This document shows, piece by piece, positions 1-11,622 of a DNA stretch of 64,000 nt. The translations under genes and the position numbers were made by a program. The notes beneath the pieces were generated by a model. The model was not told where the DNA came from and ran no database searches. It saw only the letters and a list, made by a program, of their open reading frames with translations. The DNA is from Eumeta japonica (Eukaryota > Arthropoda > Insecta > Lepidoptera > Psychidae): positions 62,001-126,000 of the forward strand of contig BGZK01001301.1 in NCBI GenBank assembly GCA_005406025.1, written 5' to 3'. How positions within the stretch are numbered: the first letter of the stretch is position 1; the number at the start of each line of letters is the position of its first letter.

Positions 1-217
1 GATTTTTTTGCTCGCTTTGGCTCGATATTGATAACGGTAACAGATAGACGCTTGAAACATTCACAGAATATTTATTTATATATTCACTTTTAAAATAAAT
101 AATTAAATTAATATTTAAGGGGGGGCTTCCATACAACAAACATGATTTTTTTGCTCGTTTTCGCTCAATATTGATAACGGCAACAGGTAGACGCTTGAAA
201 TATTCACAGAATATTGC
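1..217. repeat. Spaced direct duplication, about 143-bp period
   Basis: The first 74 bases recur at 144-217 with a few changes. Both copies start with the same T-rich run followed by GCTCG, pass through a 'ttgataacgg' block, and end in 'ttcacagaatatt'. The DNA between them is AT-rich and ends in a run of G and 'cttccatacaacaaaca'. I recognise this wording from dispersed lepidopteran repeats, so this is probably a tandemly duplicated fragment of one. No coding potential. Confidence 0.7.
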
Positions 218-1057
218 TGGCACACACTGCGCCCTCTTTAGTTACCATAACCCTTTATGAATACAATTCCGAATTGAGTATTAGATTTAACAACAGATAA
301 AATTTCGTACCACTGTTATATATGTTACACTTGACCGGTTTTTATCATTGAGGCTTTTAAAATTACATGTATCTGAAAACACTTGCACAATTTTCATTAA
401 AAACGAATATGATGACCTGAAACATCGAATTGTAAGGAATTTTTCTTAACTTACAATAGTTACTTACAAGTTACAGGATTTTGTAAGTTACCTTGTAAGA
501 CTTTTAGCACGTAAGTTATTTTACGCACTGGACAGTTGACATACAACAGAAACATAAAGATTAATTTTTGAACACCATGACAAACCTTAGTCAACATTAT
601 GGTAATCTTTAGATATTGGTCAATGTGTGGTGAATATTAGTCGGCTTCTCATTTGTTAGTATGTGTACTTAATACCGTCGCATATCTGATATTTGCTTGT
701 CCATGACGTAAGTCAATGATCAAACTTGTGCCATGTAAATAATATCAAAGTGTTAAAGCCATCGTAACCGTCAATATTGGTTTAAAAAAATGGCGTATTT
801 TGCAAACAATGCCATTATTTCGTCGCAGATTGTAACAGAAAATGTGCAGGCATTTGTCCTTTTTATTTAAATTGCGTGAACATGTATTAACATAGGAAAT
901 AATTAATTTTCTGTTAGTTAAACAATTTTTTTATTACATGTTTTTTTCGTATATATTTTTATTTCATTTTTTTTCAAATATTTTTATATAAATAGTTTCT
1001 TATGCCCTGTTTTAGGATATGATCTAACTTTATGTAGAAATTTCTTTACAACCTGTT
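218..1057. other. AT-rich intergenic or intronic DNA, nothing recognised
   Basis: No open frame with recognisable homology and no clear repeat structure. It lies 3' of the last visible FAAH2 exon, so it may be intron of that gene. I looked on the minus strand for the next FAAH2 exon, which should encode the nucleophile block with a GGSIR-type motif, and did not find it. Confidence 0.4.
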
Positions 1058-1785
1058 TAGTCGTTTGAAAGAAATTTAATAAATCCTGTACTCATTTGCG
1101 ATTGTTTATTGAAACGTAATGCAACCGAACCGTTTTTGAAAATATTAATCACTGGTGATAAAAAACGAATTAACTACGACAAGATCATATGAAAAAGATC
1201 ATGGTCAAAAGGCAAGCAAGTTCCACGGACTATAGCAAAGCCCGGATTAAAAAGCAATAAATTGATGCTATAAGTATGGCGGGATTGCAAGGACATTATT
1301 CATTATGAACTTTAACTACCGCGCAGAATCATCGATTCAAATCTCTAATACCAACGGTTCATGAAACTCAAGGAGTAGATAAAAAACGGCCGGAATCCAG
1401 CAACAGAAAGGGCATGGTTTTTCACCATTATAACGCCAGACCACTACATCTTTGACGACTCAGAAAATATTCAGAGAATTTGGTTGTGAAGTGTCAATTC
1501 ATCCAGCTCTAACCTTGAACTCTTAGATTTTCACCTGTTTTGGTTCCTTCATAATTCTTTAGGTAGTGTTAGGTAACTTCAAGAGAGGACTGTCTAAATT
1601 ACTTATCGCAGTTTATAGATCAAAAGTCCTAAGATTTCCATATCAACGTGATTATGTCGCTACCTAGAAAATGGCAACAAATTATTGAACACAATGGCGT
1701 ATATATACTATAATTACATGTAAATAAAATATGATGAAAAATTATCTTGACTTTGTATATGAAATACGACAAAACATTTACCCTC
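1058..1785 (+). mobile_element. Mariner transposon, 3' half, decayed
   Basis: The plus strand can be read, with many stops and frameshifts, as the C-terminal two thirds of a Tc1/mariner transposase. Recognisable blocks are the FLKxxITGD-type segment near 1125-1160, the RTIAKPGL-type segment near 1220-1250, the HYNARPH-type catalytic block near 1420-1445, and the final KWQQIIEHNG-type segment near 1668-1700. It ends in an A/T-rich region and a degenerate terminal repeat around 1750-1790. The 5' third and the left terminal repeat are missing. The same family recurs at 11623, 13413, 19680 and 22740. It is not functional. Confidence 0.85.
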
Positions 1786-2071
1786 GATCTAACATTTCTT
1801 TTTTAGCATTTTTTGAAATCTTGTATTGTATTGTATGTTATACTGTACCATTATATGTTGTACTCGCCACAATTCAAAAACTAAGTATGTTGTGAGTATA
1901 ACATATTATGGCACTATATCGAACAAAACTTCAAAAGTACTAAAAATACAATATTTACACTGCTTCTATAACAGACAACAACTTAAAAACATTGTGTAAT
2001 AATAAAAATAAACTACATAAAAACAAATTCGGAAATATACAAATTAACTGGCGACGAATGAAAGTCGACGA

Positions 2072-2430
2072 ATGCAAACAAGTCTATTTACAAAAGACAA
2101 AGTGAATGTTGTTTCTAAAAAGATACAAAGAACATATTTCGGTTTGTTTCTAAAAAGATACAAAGAACATATTTCGGTTTATAGAAACAATAAAGGAGAC
2201 AAATTTAATTTTGCCAAACATTTGATAGAGACCGATTATAAACTAAATAACAATCACAAATTTGATATTTTGCATGTATGTGAGAAAGGCTTAAAATTAA
2301 ATTTTCTGGAATAGTTTGAAATTTTGACATAAAAATGAAGATAATATGATTAATGATCACATTAATGTTTATAAATCAGAGTTTGACAGCAGTCACAGAA
2401 AATCGCTACTTGACATGCTTTTCAATTAGT
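2072..2430 (+). mobile_element. Penelope-like retroelement remnant (GIY-YIG end)
   Basis: An 80-codon frame from 2072 contains the block YKEHISVYRNN, then FAKHL, then ILHVCEKG and LKLNFLE. This spacing of EH, a hydrophobic HL, an ILH block and a terminal LE matches the C-terminal GIY-YIG endonuclease region of Penelope-like elements. Frame-shifted reading past the stop near 2312 continues with a plausible tail (NDHINVYKSEFDSSHRKSL). The reverse transcriptase part is absent. A 35-bp perfect duplication inside it shifts the frame. This is a dead 3' fragment. The family call rests on recall of the motif pattern, not on a search. Confidence 0.7.
2110..2179. repeat. Perfect 35-bp tandem duplication
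   Basis: Bases 2110-2144 are repeated without change at 2145-2179. Because 35 is not a multiple of three, the same DNA is read in two different frames in one open frame, first as VSKKIQRTYFGL and then as FLKRYKEHISVY. The second reading is the one that fits the Penelope-like pattern. The absence of differences suggests the duplication is recent compared with the decay of the element. Confidence 0.95.
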
Positions 2431-2641
2431 GATTGTTAGTGACTATTGTCAAACTCTGTTGATGAAGGAGCTTCTGTCACTTCAAACATACCATTCAATG
2501 CAAAACTAAGCATCAGGCAGACGAAGTGACTGGGGACGCATCTGTTAGTAGTTTGTTAAAACTACTAACAGATGCGTCAAACGCGAGACTCTCAGGGTAT
2601 CACAAGTTAACACTTGTGATACCTTGGTGGACATGAGAGTC
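2377..2641. repeat. Series of three inverted repeats (hairpins)
   Basis: Three stem-loops follow one another. The first pairs 2377-2396 with 2439-2458, imperfectly. The second pairs 2535-2553 with 2560-2578, a perfect 19-bp stem with a 6-base loop. The third has an inner perfect 12-bp stem (2596-2607 with 2612-2623) and an outer 8-bp stem (2587-2594 with 2634-2641). They lie directly 3' of the Penelope-like remnant and could belong to its 3' end. They could also be a separate foldback element. Confidence 0.85.
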
Positions 2642-2659
2642 TGCATGTTCCTGAAGATG

Positions 2660-3150
2660 TGCCTAGTTCGCATGAAACGTACACAGAAATTTTAAATTGT
2701 TAAGATGTTCAGTATTTGTCAATGCTTTAGAATCAATATTCAATTCGTTGGATGAGGATTCGTAGTGGAAGAACAGTATCGAGGGTCAACGGTGGGTTGT
2801 ATGCTGCATGTTATTGCATGCCGGAGGCAAGCGTCTAAAAACGAATTACCGCGAAATAACACCGTACACAATAGCTATAATTTTCATTAAAACCATAAAT
2901 GGTGTATTTCGGTGCAGTCCATAAAGAATGAACAAGATAAATAAGTTTTCATCACATCCAATATACTAACTTAGCATTTTGTGTTTAATTTTGCCGGCAG
3001 TTCACGTCAGTGGATTTGACTACATTTTGTATTATTATAAACAGGAATTAATATAAGATTGTATAAATTATACACAACATTATTGTCGAATATAGGCTTA
3101 TGAAAGAGTATTTGAATTTGTCTACTATTTATTTTCAATAAAGCTATTAC
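2660..3150. other. Intron or 3' flank of FAAH2, nothing recognised
   Basis: DNA immediately downstream (minus sense) of the third visible FAAH2 exon, beginning at its donor site. No further FAAH2 exon, no recognisable transposon protein and no tandem repeat were found. Confidence 0.4.
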
Positions 3151-3368
3151 CTCGCCACCGGATGAACCGCCCGGTGACCTTGTCAAACAGTAGGGGTTGT
3201 TGGTCGTCCCGTGGAGTAGATTGGAGGTCTCCCACCCCAGACAGAGCTCTGGGGTGTTAGAGACCAGCAACGGTATCGCGCCCGCCGCGCGCACCCGCCT
3301 AACAGCCGCGCCGTCCTCGGTGGCGCGACGCCCTGCCAAGTTCAGGCAACCCACGGAGTTGGATAGAC
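3151..3368 (-). CDS. FAAH2: FAAH2-like, coding exon 3
   Basis: Begins with the last two bases of the split glycine codon and encodes GLSNSVGCLNLAGRRA, then AAGAIPLLVSNTPE, then NNPYCLTRSPGGSSGGE, ending at a GT donor at a codon boundary. This is the most conserved stretch of the FAAH family. The canonical sequence has Y or D at some positions where this copy has L or C, which is within normal variation. Confidence 0.93.
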
Positions 3369-6362
3369 CTGAGGAAGTAAGCAAATCAGACATGATAGCA
3401 TTTACTTGGAATAATTACCTGACGTTTTACTAATATTTACAATTTGTATGATAAATAAAAGAAATTAATTTTTGAAGCTTCTCGCCAAAATTTTACATAT
3501 TCAAATATAATAAAAATGAAAGAGGAAAGTAATCATAGAACGTTGATAAACTGCGAACACCGACTATAAAACATTTGTTAACACTTATTTCTAATATACT
3601 TGAATACAATTTTACATTGCTTATATAACTTTAGCATTATGAAAACTTACGTAACTATTAATTTTCCTACATCTTCATAAACTTATTTGAATCTTTGTCT
3701 AACAGACTCCAAAAATAACTAATTGGTTGTTTTTGGAGTCGGTCACAGCTAAAGCAAGACAAAAGAATATATAATCTACAAACTTGAATATGAAACGTTA
3801 AATATTGAATAGAGCAGATTTTCTAAAAAACCACAATTAATTTTCAAAAAACAACTAATTTGTTATTTTTTGAGTCTGTTTATTTTGAACGTCGTGTTCA
3901 TGTACAGTTATTTTGGTAAAATTTGTATAAAAACATAAATATTTATTAATAAATTTTTATTATTCTAAAAATAATGAGCTGTAAATACGAAAACATTAAG
4001 GTTTTCAATAAAGAAAAATCACTTTACCAGGCATGATATTCCTTAAATACGCTTACAAATATTGGTTTTCATACGCACTATTTGTCATGGTAAAAACAGA
4101 TGCGAGTCGCAAGCCGTTATCGGAGGTATTTTGGGGATACTCGTATGAGTTTGGCTACAGTTGTCCTTCATTGTCGGTAGGGTAAGAATTCGCGAGAAAT
4201 AAACAACGTAATTTAAAGGCAGCGCCGGCCCTAGCCTGATCAGGGTCGAGCGAGAATGTTTTTCAACGCCCTCGAGTCTGTGCTCTAATTTTCCAGAAAT
4301 TCTAATTCGGCTTCATGACAAGTAAATGATAATAGCTAATTTTTCAAAATAAGTTTTTATTGCAAACATCAACACATATTACGCTTAAATTACGTTATAT
4401 AAATTTAAGTATCGCAACACTGTTCTATGTCTTTCCGTAAGCAATAACAAAATTTAATTTTTTGCTGAAAATTGTCTTTTACATTTGGTCCCTTAGCGCC
4501 CCCCGTTACATGACCACTCCACTCCCTTTACCCTTAGACTGGCGCTGTTCAAAGGTAAGAAAGAAGTTTCAATTTCAGGAAACTATCCCCTTAAAACCGA
4601 CAAACCTTTCCCAATGGGAACTATTTGTCTAAATCGGAAAGGTGGGATTGTCTTTTACAAAGTTGGTGAATTTTTATTGTACACCTGGACAAATTTAATA
4701 GAAAGATTCAATTTAAAATCGTATATTTAAAAACGAAATTGTTTGATTTTTTACCTTCAAGGGAACAACTTTCTTTCACAGTGAAGGGCACACCTAACAA
4801 CGGGCTGTTCTGGGTCAATTCCTCGACTCTGCCTATTTTCTTGGCCTCTGTCAGTTTCTTATCAACATCACGAGCATCCTGCAGGGCAGCTTCGAACCTC
4901 TCTTCCACGACGGCATTGAGATATGGGTTTACTTCCTTTATTCTTTCTATATATGCGGCAACTATCTGTTCGCTGGTGACCTGACAAGCCAGGATGTATA
5001 CTTTAGTTTGTGTTTTGCAAAGAAATTCAAAACGCGTTTCTGTGGAATATTTTTTAAACTACCAAGCAATAAATTTCAAAATCTAATTACTGCTTTTCTG
5101 CTTCCAAAATAACATCGATCGTTGCCAACTGCATTAAAATCGGTTGGTTCATTCGAGAGAAATCGTTAATGGAAAATTCAGATAAAAAAGATTTCTTTTT
5201 TCTGAAATACTTGTGTAATTCTTGGTGGGTTTATATTTGATAGTTGCTAATATTTTGTTAATTAGAATATTTTTATTAGAATATTTTAAAGGAGATCAAT
5301 ATCTAACAAAGCGTTCGAAAGATGCAGTAGTTGAAAAATTAAAAAAAAAGGATATTATATACATAGATTTTAAAAGTCGAAAAGATTAAAACGTATAAGA
5401 CCTATATTTTTCAGATTGGAGAGCTTAAAAACGTACTAAAATCGAAATATTTACTCAAAAATTCATAGAAAATATTTATAACTCGAAGAGTGTCGATAAA
5501 TGTTATAGCGGAAAGTTTTATGGATGGCCTGTAGGGTCAAGCTTTGTTTACCAATAATCATACTTTAAAATAAATTATTTTCCAATTTTAATCTTGTAGT
5601 TATTATATTTTCGTAAGAAGCTTTTTGATAAAAGCTTCTAATATACTGTCTTATTTTCGAATAAGATAATTCCATTAAACAAAATTGTTCATTAAAGTTA
5701 TTATCTTCTCAAATATAACAATATTACAGAAAAAAAAAAATAAAAACAGCAGTGTGACTTATATTCAAGCACCAAGTGTATCGTACAAACACACAATATA
5801 TTTTCTACGACTCACTTATCAAAAAAATATTTTCTTTCATTCAATACAGGATTCTATGTATAAGCCCGAAACGTGGTCGGTTTTTATTGTTTGATAATGT
5901 ACTTCAAAAAATGCGTAGCTTTATAAGTTGCATTATGCATATTAGGTTATGATACCAATTTTATGATAGAGCAAAAGACGATAACGATAAATAATATGAA
6001 AGATATTTTATTATAAAACTAATATATTAGAACTTTAAAATTGCGTCAAACATGAACAACTACTTAAAGTCTATATATGAACATTTCTAAGAATTCCAGA
6101 ATTATATAGATTAATGGGTTGAAATATCTGAATAGTTGAACTAATTAAAAATAACAACCTCATAGTTTTTATTAGTCTGTGTGTCACTCACCTCGCCATT
6201 TCTAATTTTTCTAGCGAGCGTGCTTCCGCTGTCGAAGAGTAGGGGGTTGGCTAGGGGCGGCAGGCTCCGGTGCCTGCCGCGGTTCAGCGCCCACCACAGC
6301 GGCGACAGCAGTAGATTCAGTAGACGCAGCACGACCCCAACGAATCTCACGCCGATCTCCAT
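3151..6362 (-). CDS. FAAH2: Fatty-acid amide hydrolase 2-like, first three exons
   Basis: This is the N-terminal part of an amidase-signature serine hydrolase of the FAAH2 type, which splits fatty-acid amides such as anandamide and oleamide at membranes. The joined coding parts, in minus order, are 6362-6192, 4980-4755 and 3368-3151, and give 205 residues in one frame. Residues 1-20 are hydrophobic (VGVVLRLLNLLLSPLWWAL), a likely N-terminal membrane anchor. The second exon contains GVPFTVKES, whose lysine is the catalytic base of the Ser-Ser-Lys triad. The third contains PGGSSGGE, which carries the middle serine of the triad. The nucleophilic serine, in a GGSIR-type motif, should come about 20 residues later and is not in the window. 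Splice sites and phases agree (0, then 1, then 0). A full FAAH2 has about 530 residues, so roughly 60 percent is missing, presumably beyond base 1. A truncated pseudogene cannot be excluded, but the visible part has no damage. Confidence 0.9.
3369..4754 (-). other. FAAH2 intron 2
   Basis: An intron of 1386 bp with GT and AG ends. It holds a near-palindrome at about 3705-3741 (stem of about 15 bp, one mismatch). A partial direct echo of that sequence lies at about 3845-3885. A short GC-rich block at 4205-4270 and a second at 4490-4560 resemble fragments of a dispersed lepidopteran repeat. No coding sequence seen. Confidence 0.6.
4755..4980 (-). CDS. FAAH2: FAAH2-like, coding exon 2
   Basis: Starts after an AG acceptor with VTSEQIVAAYIERIKEVNP and ends with SCSLEG split by a GT donor after the first base of the codon. 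It carries the start of the amidase-signature fold (the AYIxRIxxVNPxLNAV block) and the catalytic lysine in GVPFTVKES. Confidence 0.9.
4981..6191 (-). other. FAAH2 intron 1
   Basis: An intron of 1211 bp between exons 1 and 2, with GT and AG ends. It contains a copy of the dispersed repeat listed at 5085-5555 and a perfect 10-bp hairpin at 5616-5639 with a 4-base loop. Nothing coding was recognised. Confidence 0.65.
5085..5555 (+). repeat. Dispersed repeat, partial copy (same family as 14035-15215)
   Basis: Shares with 14035-15215 the order of a 'aaaatcggttg' block, a 'gagctcaaaa'-like block and the terminal 'gcggaaagtttt', 'ggatggcct' and 'agggtcaa' words near 5508-5545. The middle is diverged and the left half of the family, which holds the microsatellite, is absent. 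Confidence 0.6.
6192..6362 (-). CDS. FAAH2: FAAH2-like, coding exon 1
   Basis: Encodes residues 1-57, ending in ARKIRNGE just before a consensus donor GTGAGT. I chose the ATG at 6362-6360, which starts MEIGVRF. An in-frame ATG lies 11 codons upstream (6395). A candidate splice acceptor (AG at 6388-6389) falls between the two, so the upstream one may be intronic if the 5' UTR is spliced. The segment is clearly more GC-rich than the flanks. Confidence 0.85.
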
Positions 6363-6395
6363 TCTGTAATCGTAATCAGGAGAACACCTGATCAT

Positions 6396-9383
6396 ATAAA
6401 AGCATGTTAGCTTTTAACGAGCCCTCTCTAAGTGATGAATTTATTTCTCTCCGAATATCTGCTGTCATAAGAAATGTTCAATTTGAATCTGCAAAGAAGC
6501 ACTTGGGCTTGACAAAAACTGTTTGTAATGCTTTAATAGTGTAGCATTTCAAATTCACTAATCATTGGAATTATTTCAATACAATTTGTGTGCACTGTGA
6601 CAACAGAAAAAGTCCAAGGATGCAAGATTCTTGCCTACTCATTCCGTTGTATTTTAATCGGATAATAACGATAAAACTTATTAATTTACAAACGTTTGAA
6701 TACAAACGGTAAAAATAATTTTAACGTAAAACGTTTATTATCCGGAGCGGAATAAATATTCAAGAAGGGTTTTTGTATTAACTTTTTATTATTCCGAATT
6801 GAAATTTATAGTACGGTACCGTTTTACGGTTTATATTGAACTAGCTGTCCGTGCCTCGGCGCTCGGTCATACGGTATGGAACTTTGACCTTCAAATTACT
6901 TATTTATTTAAAAGTGTCCCAGAGCAGCATTGCATTTTAAATGCGATGTGTCTCAACATGATTATTGAAAAAAATAATTCAGTTTCATGGCCAGCTGTAG
7001 TAAATTATCGCTTGAATTTCATGGTCTTGCACTACAGGAAAACTATGTTTACTGAGAATAAAAAGTAACTATGTTTTCCTCATGGTCTTAAATATTAACT
7101 ATATGTTTTGACATTAGAATTACTTCTTAATGTGACAGCATCTGAATTACAGCCAGTTATTAATAAAAAGTTTGAAGCAGACATCCGATAAGTAGATTAT
7201 GTAATATTATTTAACAGGCGTTTTTTCGCATCGTTGTTGTTGTTGATTACATACGTAGATGAAACCTAGTTTGGACCTCGAGCTACCGAACTAAAATCAC
7301 ATCTAAAATCTGTTCTGTAGCTTTTGGCCGATGTCGTAACAAACAGATAGTTATGAAAAAAATTAAGATCTATTATTTCTAGTTGTGATCCTTATGATTA
7401 AATTCTGAAAAATACCTCTGATACGCAGGCGTACCTCATCAGAGTTTTGTAATAATATAGATAAATAACAGGTTTATAGAACTTGATTTTGGTACATACG
7501 AATCTCATATGAATATTGATAGTCTGGAAATACGTATAAATAAGCAATGATATAGCTTTTCGCTTGTATCAGATATATTGCAGAGTCCTGCTAGAAAGAA
7601 AAAACAGCATCACGTTGATTCTTTAAAATAACAAACTGTGAATAAATAACCCGTAGTTGATTTTTATTTTAGCGACGTATGTACGCGTGTGCGCAATTAT
7701 TTAACTGAGTATTTTAGGTTCGATCGGCAGCTTGACCGGTAGTAATGGACGTCAAATTTAAATACTCTAAAAACTCTCCTCAGTACCGTCCAAATAACAT
7801 ATATATTTGCGGTCAGATAAACGGTAGAAGGCCTGAAGATAAGCTCTACTTAGGTTTTCAAGTGTTCACGCATATCTATATAAGAGAGTTCTAGATAGCT
7901 ATAATATTTTCATATCCTCGCTTTTGGCAATTTTATAGTTATACATACGTGTTGCTATTAGTATACAAGAGTGTTGTTAAAGCACCAATAGACACTTTAG
8001 ACAGTTTAACTGATATACAGAGGAGCTTACGTACACCAACGTTAATATGGAAGATTGTAATTCCACATTTAACGTTAAGAATATTTAGGTGTTTAAAACC
8101 TTATTATATCTATAAACTTGAGTTCGTTGATATCGTGAGTAACGTAATGCATCTATAATAGCGTCAGATAGACCTTAGATTGGTATTTGATACTTTATAA
8201 TTCGATTGTATACATTTAGAAAAGGCTATAAAGTAAATTATTTTTATATAATTATTTAGACTCATCTGCTATTGAAAGATATGTGATAAGAAACAGCTGA
8301 GAAGATATTAATTTAATTTTTGAAAGTGTAACTATAATTATTGATAGATATGAGTTTTCTTGAAGTTTTGTTATTGCCCTTGTGATTTTCATATGAATCT
8401 ACCATGTCATCTCTAATTTCAACTTCAATGCGTTTTTGATAATGATTCTGTTTAGAGAAAAGTAATGAAAACAATAAATAGTGCTATTAAGATTAAATAT
8501 TACAACTTGATCCCTAAATATTAATGAATTTTATGACTATTAACAGTCATAAAAGTATGAGAGACAAATAAGAAAAGTATGCATTTTGTTGATTAAGCTT
8601 GTTTTGTTTCAATGATTTTTTAGTTTGTGTTGACCAAATAAATGTCGATTTCATTCAAAATTTGTCTTAATACTATTAAGGTTCTCTCTGAATTGCAACA
8701 TCGGTAATCAAGACTTGTATACAATATACATATTATATATACAGTGTTTGGTTGATATAACAGAATTACGATGCACTTAGCGAAAACATGTACTATAGTA
8801 GACGATAAAGTAATGCTTATAGCTTTATCAGAATATTATAGGGTAAACCATAAATTCATTAGTCAAAGGTCGAAAGAGATTGGCTAGAATATTCACGTTA
8901 TTACTTCATGATTGACCACCAGTAGGCACTAGCCTTCGATCGTTAATTATGTAATAGGCGCAACAATGGGCTATTTTATTTACCTTGCATTTTATTCACA
9001 AAACCTATAAGGAATACGCCACAAGTTTCTCAAAGCACTCAAAGGGCGCGTCTCGCTATTTACCCACTTTGGTTTGGTATGCTTTAAAACTGGGTGAAAT
9101 TTCACCAACTGCCAACGATTTCAAAGACCAACGTATTATTCTTTTAATTATTTTAAAACATTTTGAAATTATACTTCTTTAGGAGCGTTATAAACAAATG
9201 ATGGGAGCGAAATTTTAAGATTGTGTAACACAAAATTTTGTAACATTGTGACACAAAATTAACAGGTTGAAGCTGCCCGTTTCGAATTTGACATTCGATG
9301 GAATGTCGAATTTTTAAAATTTAAATGAAATTTTGCACGCATGTATAAATCGGATGACAATGCAATATTATTATGACATAGAG
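6396..9383. other. Upstream flank of FAAH2, no gene recognised
   Basis: About 3 kb upstream of FAAH2. It should contain the FAAH2 promoter or a 5' UTR exon, but I could not locate a TSS. Short open frames (for example 6799-7068, 7949-8158, 8985-9182) show no recognisable motifs and have the composition of the surrounding DNA. A degenerate piece near 6840-6890 resembles the 3' end of a dispersed retroposon. Confidence 0.4.
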
Positions 9384-9702
9384 CTGATCTGATAATGGAG
9401 CTGGAAGGTGACCATAGGAACTCCGTAATTAAACGACGCAACCCCATCGAGTTTGGGCTCGTTTGATTCTCTTGACAAGTACTTTGACACTATATGGTAA
9501 CCAAGGCCTGATGATGGAACTGGAAGGTGGTTATAGGAACTCCGTAATTAAACGACGCAACCCCATCGAGTTTGGGCTCGTTTGATTTGTCTTGACGAGT
9601 ATTTTGATACTATATGGTAACCGGGGTCTGATGATGGAGCTGGAAGATGGCTATAGGAACTCCGTAATTAAACGACGCAACTCCATCGAGTTTGGGCTCG
9701 TT
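9384..9702. repeat. Minisatellite, 119-120-bp unit, about 2.7 copies
   Basis: The block 'ggaactccgtaattaaacg' occurs at 9417, 9536 and 9656. Each unit also has 'ctgatgatggarctggaag' before it and 'tcgagtttgggctcgttt' after it. Copies differ by a few percent. The 20-base core around 'gatgatgga(a/g)ctggaaggt' also occurs in reverse complement in the array at 15590-16085. Confidence 0.93.
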
Positions 9703-11622
9703 TTTAATGATGCCAAAGAAGTATAACTTCTCACGTTCGTACATAAGTACACGCATCCAATTTTTTATTATTCACATCTTGGTTTTAATCAATTGATTAG
9801 TTTGATATCACATATGGCGGAAGAAGATTCAATATCGACAATCTGATTATCTCTGAATTTCTGAGGCGGTACACGATTCAACATCGATATTATACAGATA
9901 TTTACAGGTATATACCTGACGGGACGTTGGGCCCCCACATTGTAGACGAAAAGTTTAGTTTGGACAAGGGCAATCTGTGAGATCATATAAGCACAAAAAC
10001 AACAATTAATTATTTATTAGCTGTGGTCATCTACCACAGAGGCCTAACGAATAAAATTCTGGCTTTGAACACAAGGTATTCGAATACCGACGTTTAAATT
10101 AAGACATGTTTCCTAAACAAAAAGCGAGGTTCACTTATTACAGATAAATGTATTTGTTTATAAACGTAAATATTTTCCCCAGCAAAATGATAAAGTTATC
10201 CTAAGTAGTACCTAAATTAAATTTACAGGTATTTAAATCTAGACAAAACGATTAGTGTTGGACTTATCTATTATAGAACAGGTTCATTACTGAACTGTCG
10301 AGAATAACCTGTATTATGATGTCTATACCGAGATGTCATGCTCTACTGTGAACGGATGACTCGATTTGGACAAGTGGAGGTATTATCATTATCATCGCAC
10401 AAATCCTAACAACAGGATGTCACGGTACATCTAACGAGTGTCATACTTGCGAGTGGGTGGTGATACTGGCTGCCATTTCGCCCAACACGATAAACAAAAC
10501 CCACATATCAGGAAAAAAGTATTGATATTACAAATTAAATAATCTAAGCCATTCACGGTTACACCTGATATTTATACATCAAATCAAAATATTTTCCAAA
10601 TACCCGTTTGTATTCTGATTGCGTTCATAATCCTGGTCTCAACCGCAATGCTGATAATGTCAATATTCATTGCGATGCCGATTTCAAGAACAATTATGAT
10701 TCTCGCTTTCATTGAACTCTGAACCCTTATATATTCACATTAAATGCAGAGCTCAGGCGCGCTGTGGTGGCGAATAGCGGATGAAACCGGGGACAAATGC
10801 TAGTTTTTTTGGGCGTGCCTACAACATAATCATTTCGGGCGTGCGAACAACATAAAACCCAAGTTTCACTATAACCTGATCACTGGTTTAGGCATGCATG
10901 GGGGACAAAAATACACACTTTCTTTATATTTGAATTCTTTCACCTTTTGCGACATCAATCTGAATCCCGGTCTTACTTTCGATTGCGAACAAAAAAAGTA
11001 TTACATACATCCATCATTCGAATCGCTGGTTACGGTCGTGAGTTCATACAAAATCACTTAGACAAAGCTCTTTCAATTTTTCTTGAATTTCTAGATTTCC
11101 CGGACTACTTTACCGATTTTTCCTGTGCATAATATCTTAATTGGACTGTTGTGGACATTTGAAAAACAAATTTGCCAAACCGGTCCAGACATTCTCAAGT
11201 GATGCACTTTATCAACGAACAGCTTTATATAGATGTTTATTTTTTTCCTTTTTTCGGTTTATTTTATTCTATTTAATTCCAGTAATATGTAAATTGATAG
11301 GATTACGATGTTACAAGTTTATTAATGTTATTTATATGTCAGGCTATGATTATAAAAAACAGATTAATTCTGTAAATTTGAACCGATTCAGGCTTAAGTA
11401 TTATGACGTCAAAATCACTTCAGCGTGAGAAGGGTTGCCGCCGCGCTTCTTTAGTTGACGTAATTTTGATGCCGTTATGATACCGATTGATAGGTTTTAA
11501 TTTTACAGTCTGAAATTATGGCATATAGTGGTTAGTAGACTGAGTTGGACACATTAGTTCGAATACGTACGTTTGCAAACATCGATTTTGACTCTAAATT
11601 GTTAATTGTGGTCTAACCTATA
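9703..11622. other. Intergenic DNA, no gene recognised
   Basis: No supported gene. At 10810-10860 a 'gggcgtgc(c/g)(t/a)acaacataa' word appears twice about 30 bases apart. The open frames at 10947 and 11141 run through AT-rich DNA and show no known motif. Confidence 0.4.

Noticed and set aside
3197..3433. 78-codon plus-strand frame over FAAH2 exon 3
   Set aside because: It is the antisense shadow of a well-supported exon and has no motif of its own.
4739..4984. 81-codon plus-strand frame
   Set aside because: Antisense of FAAH2 exon 2.
6181..6369. 62-codon plus-strand frame
   Set aside because: Antisense of FAAH2 exon 1.
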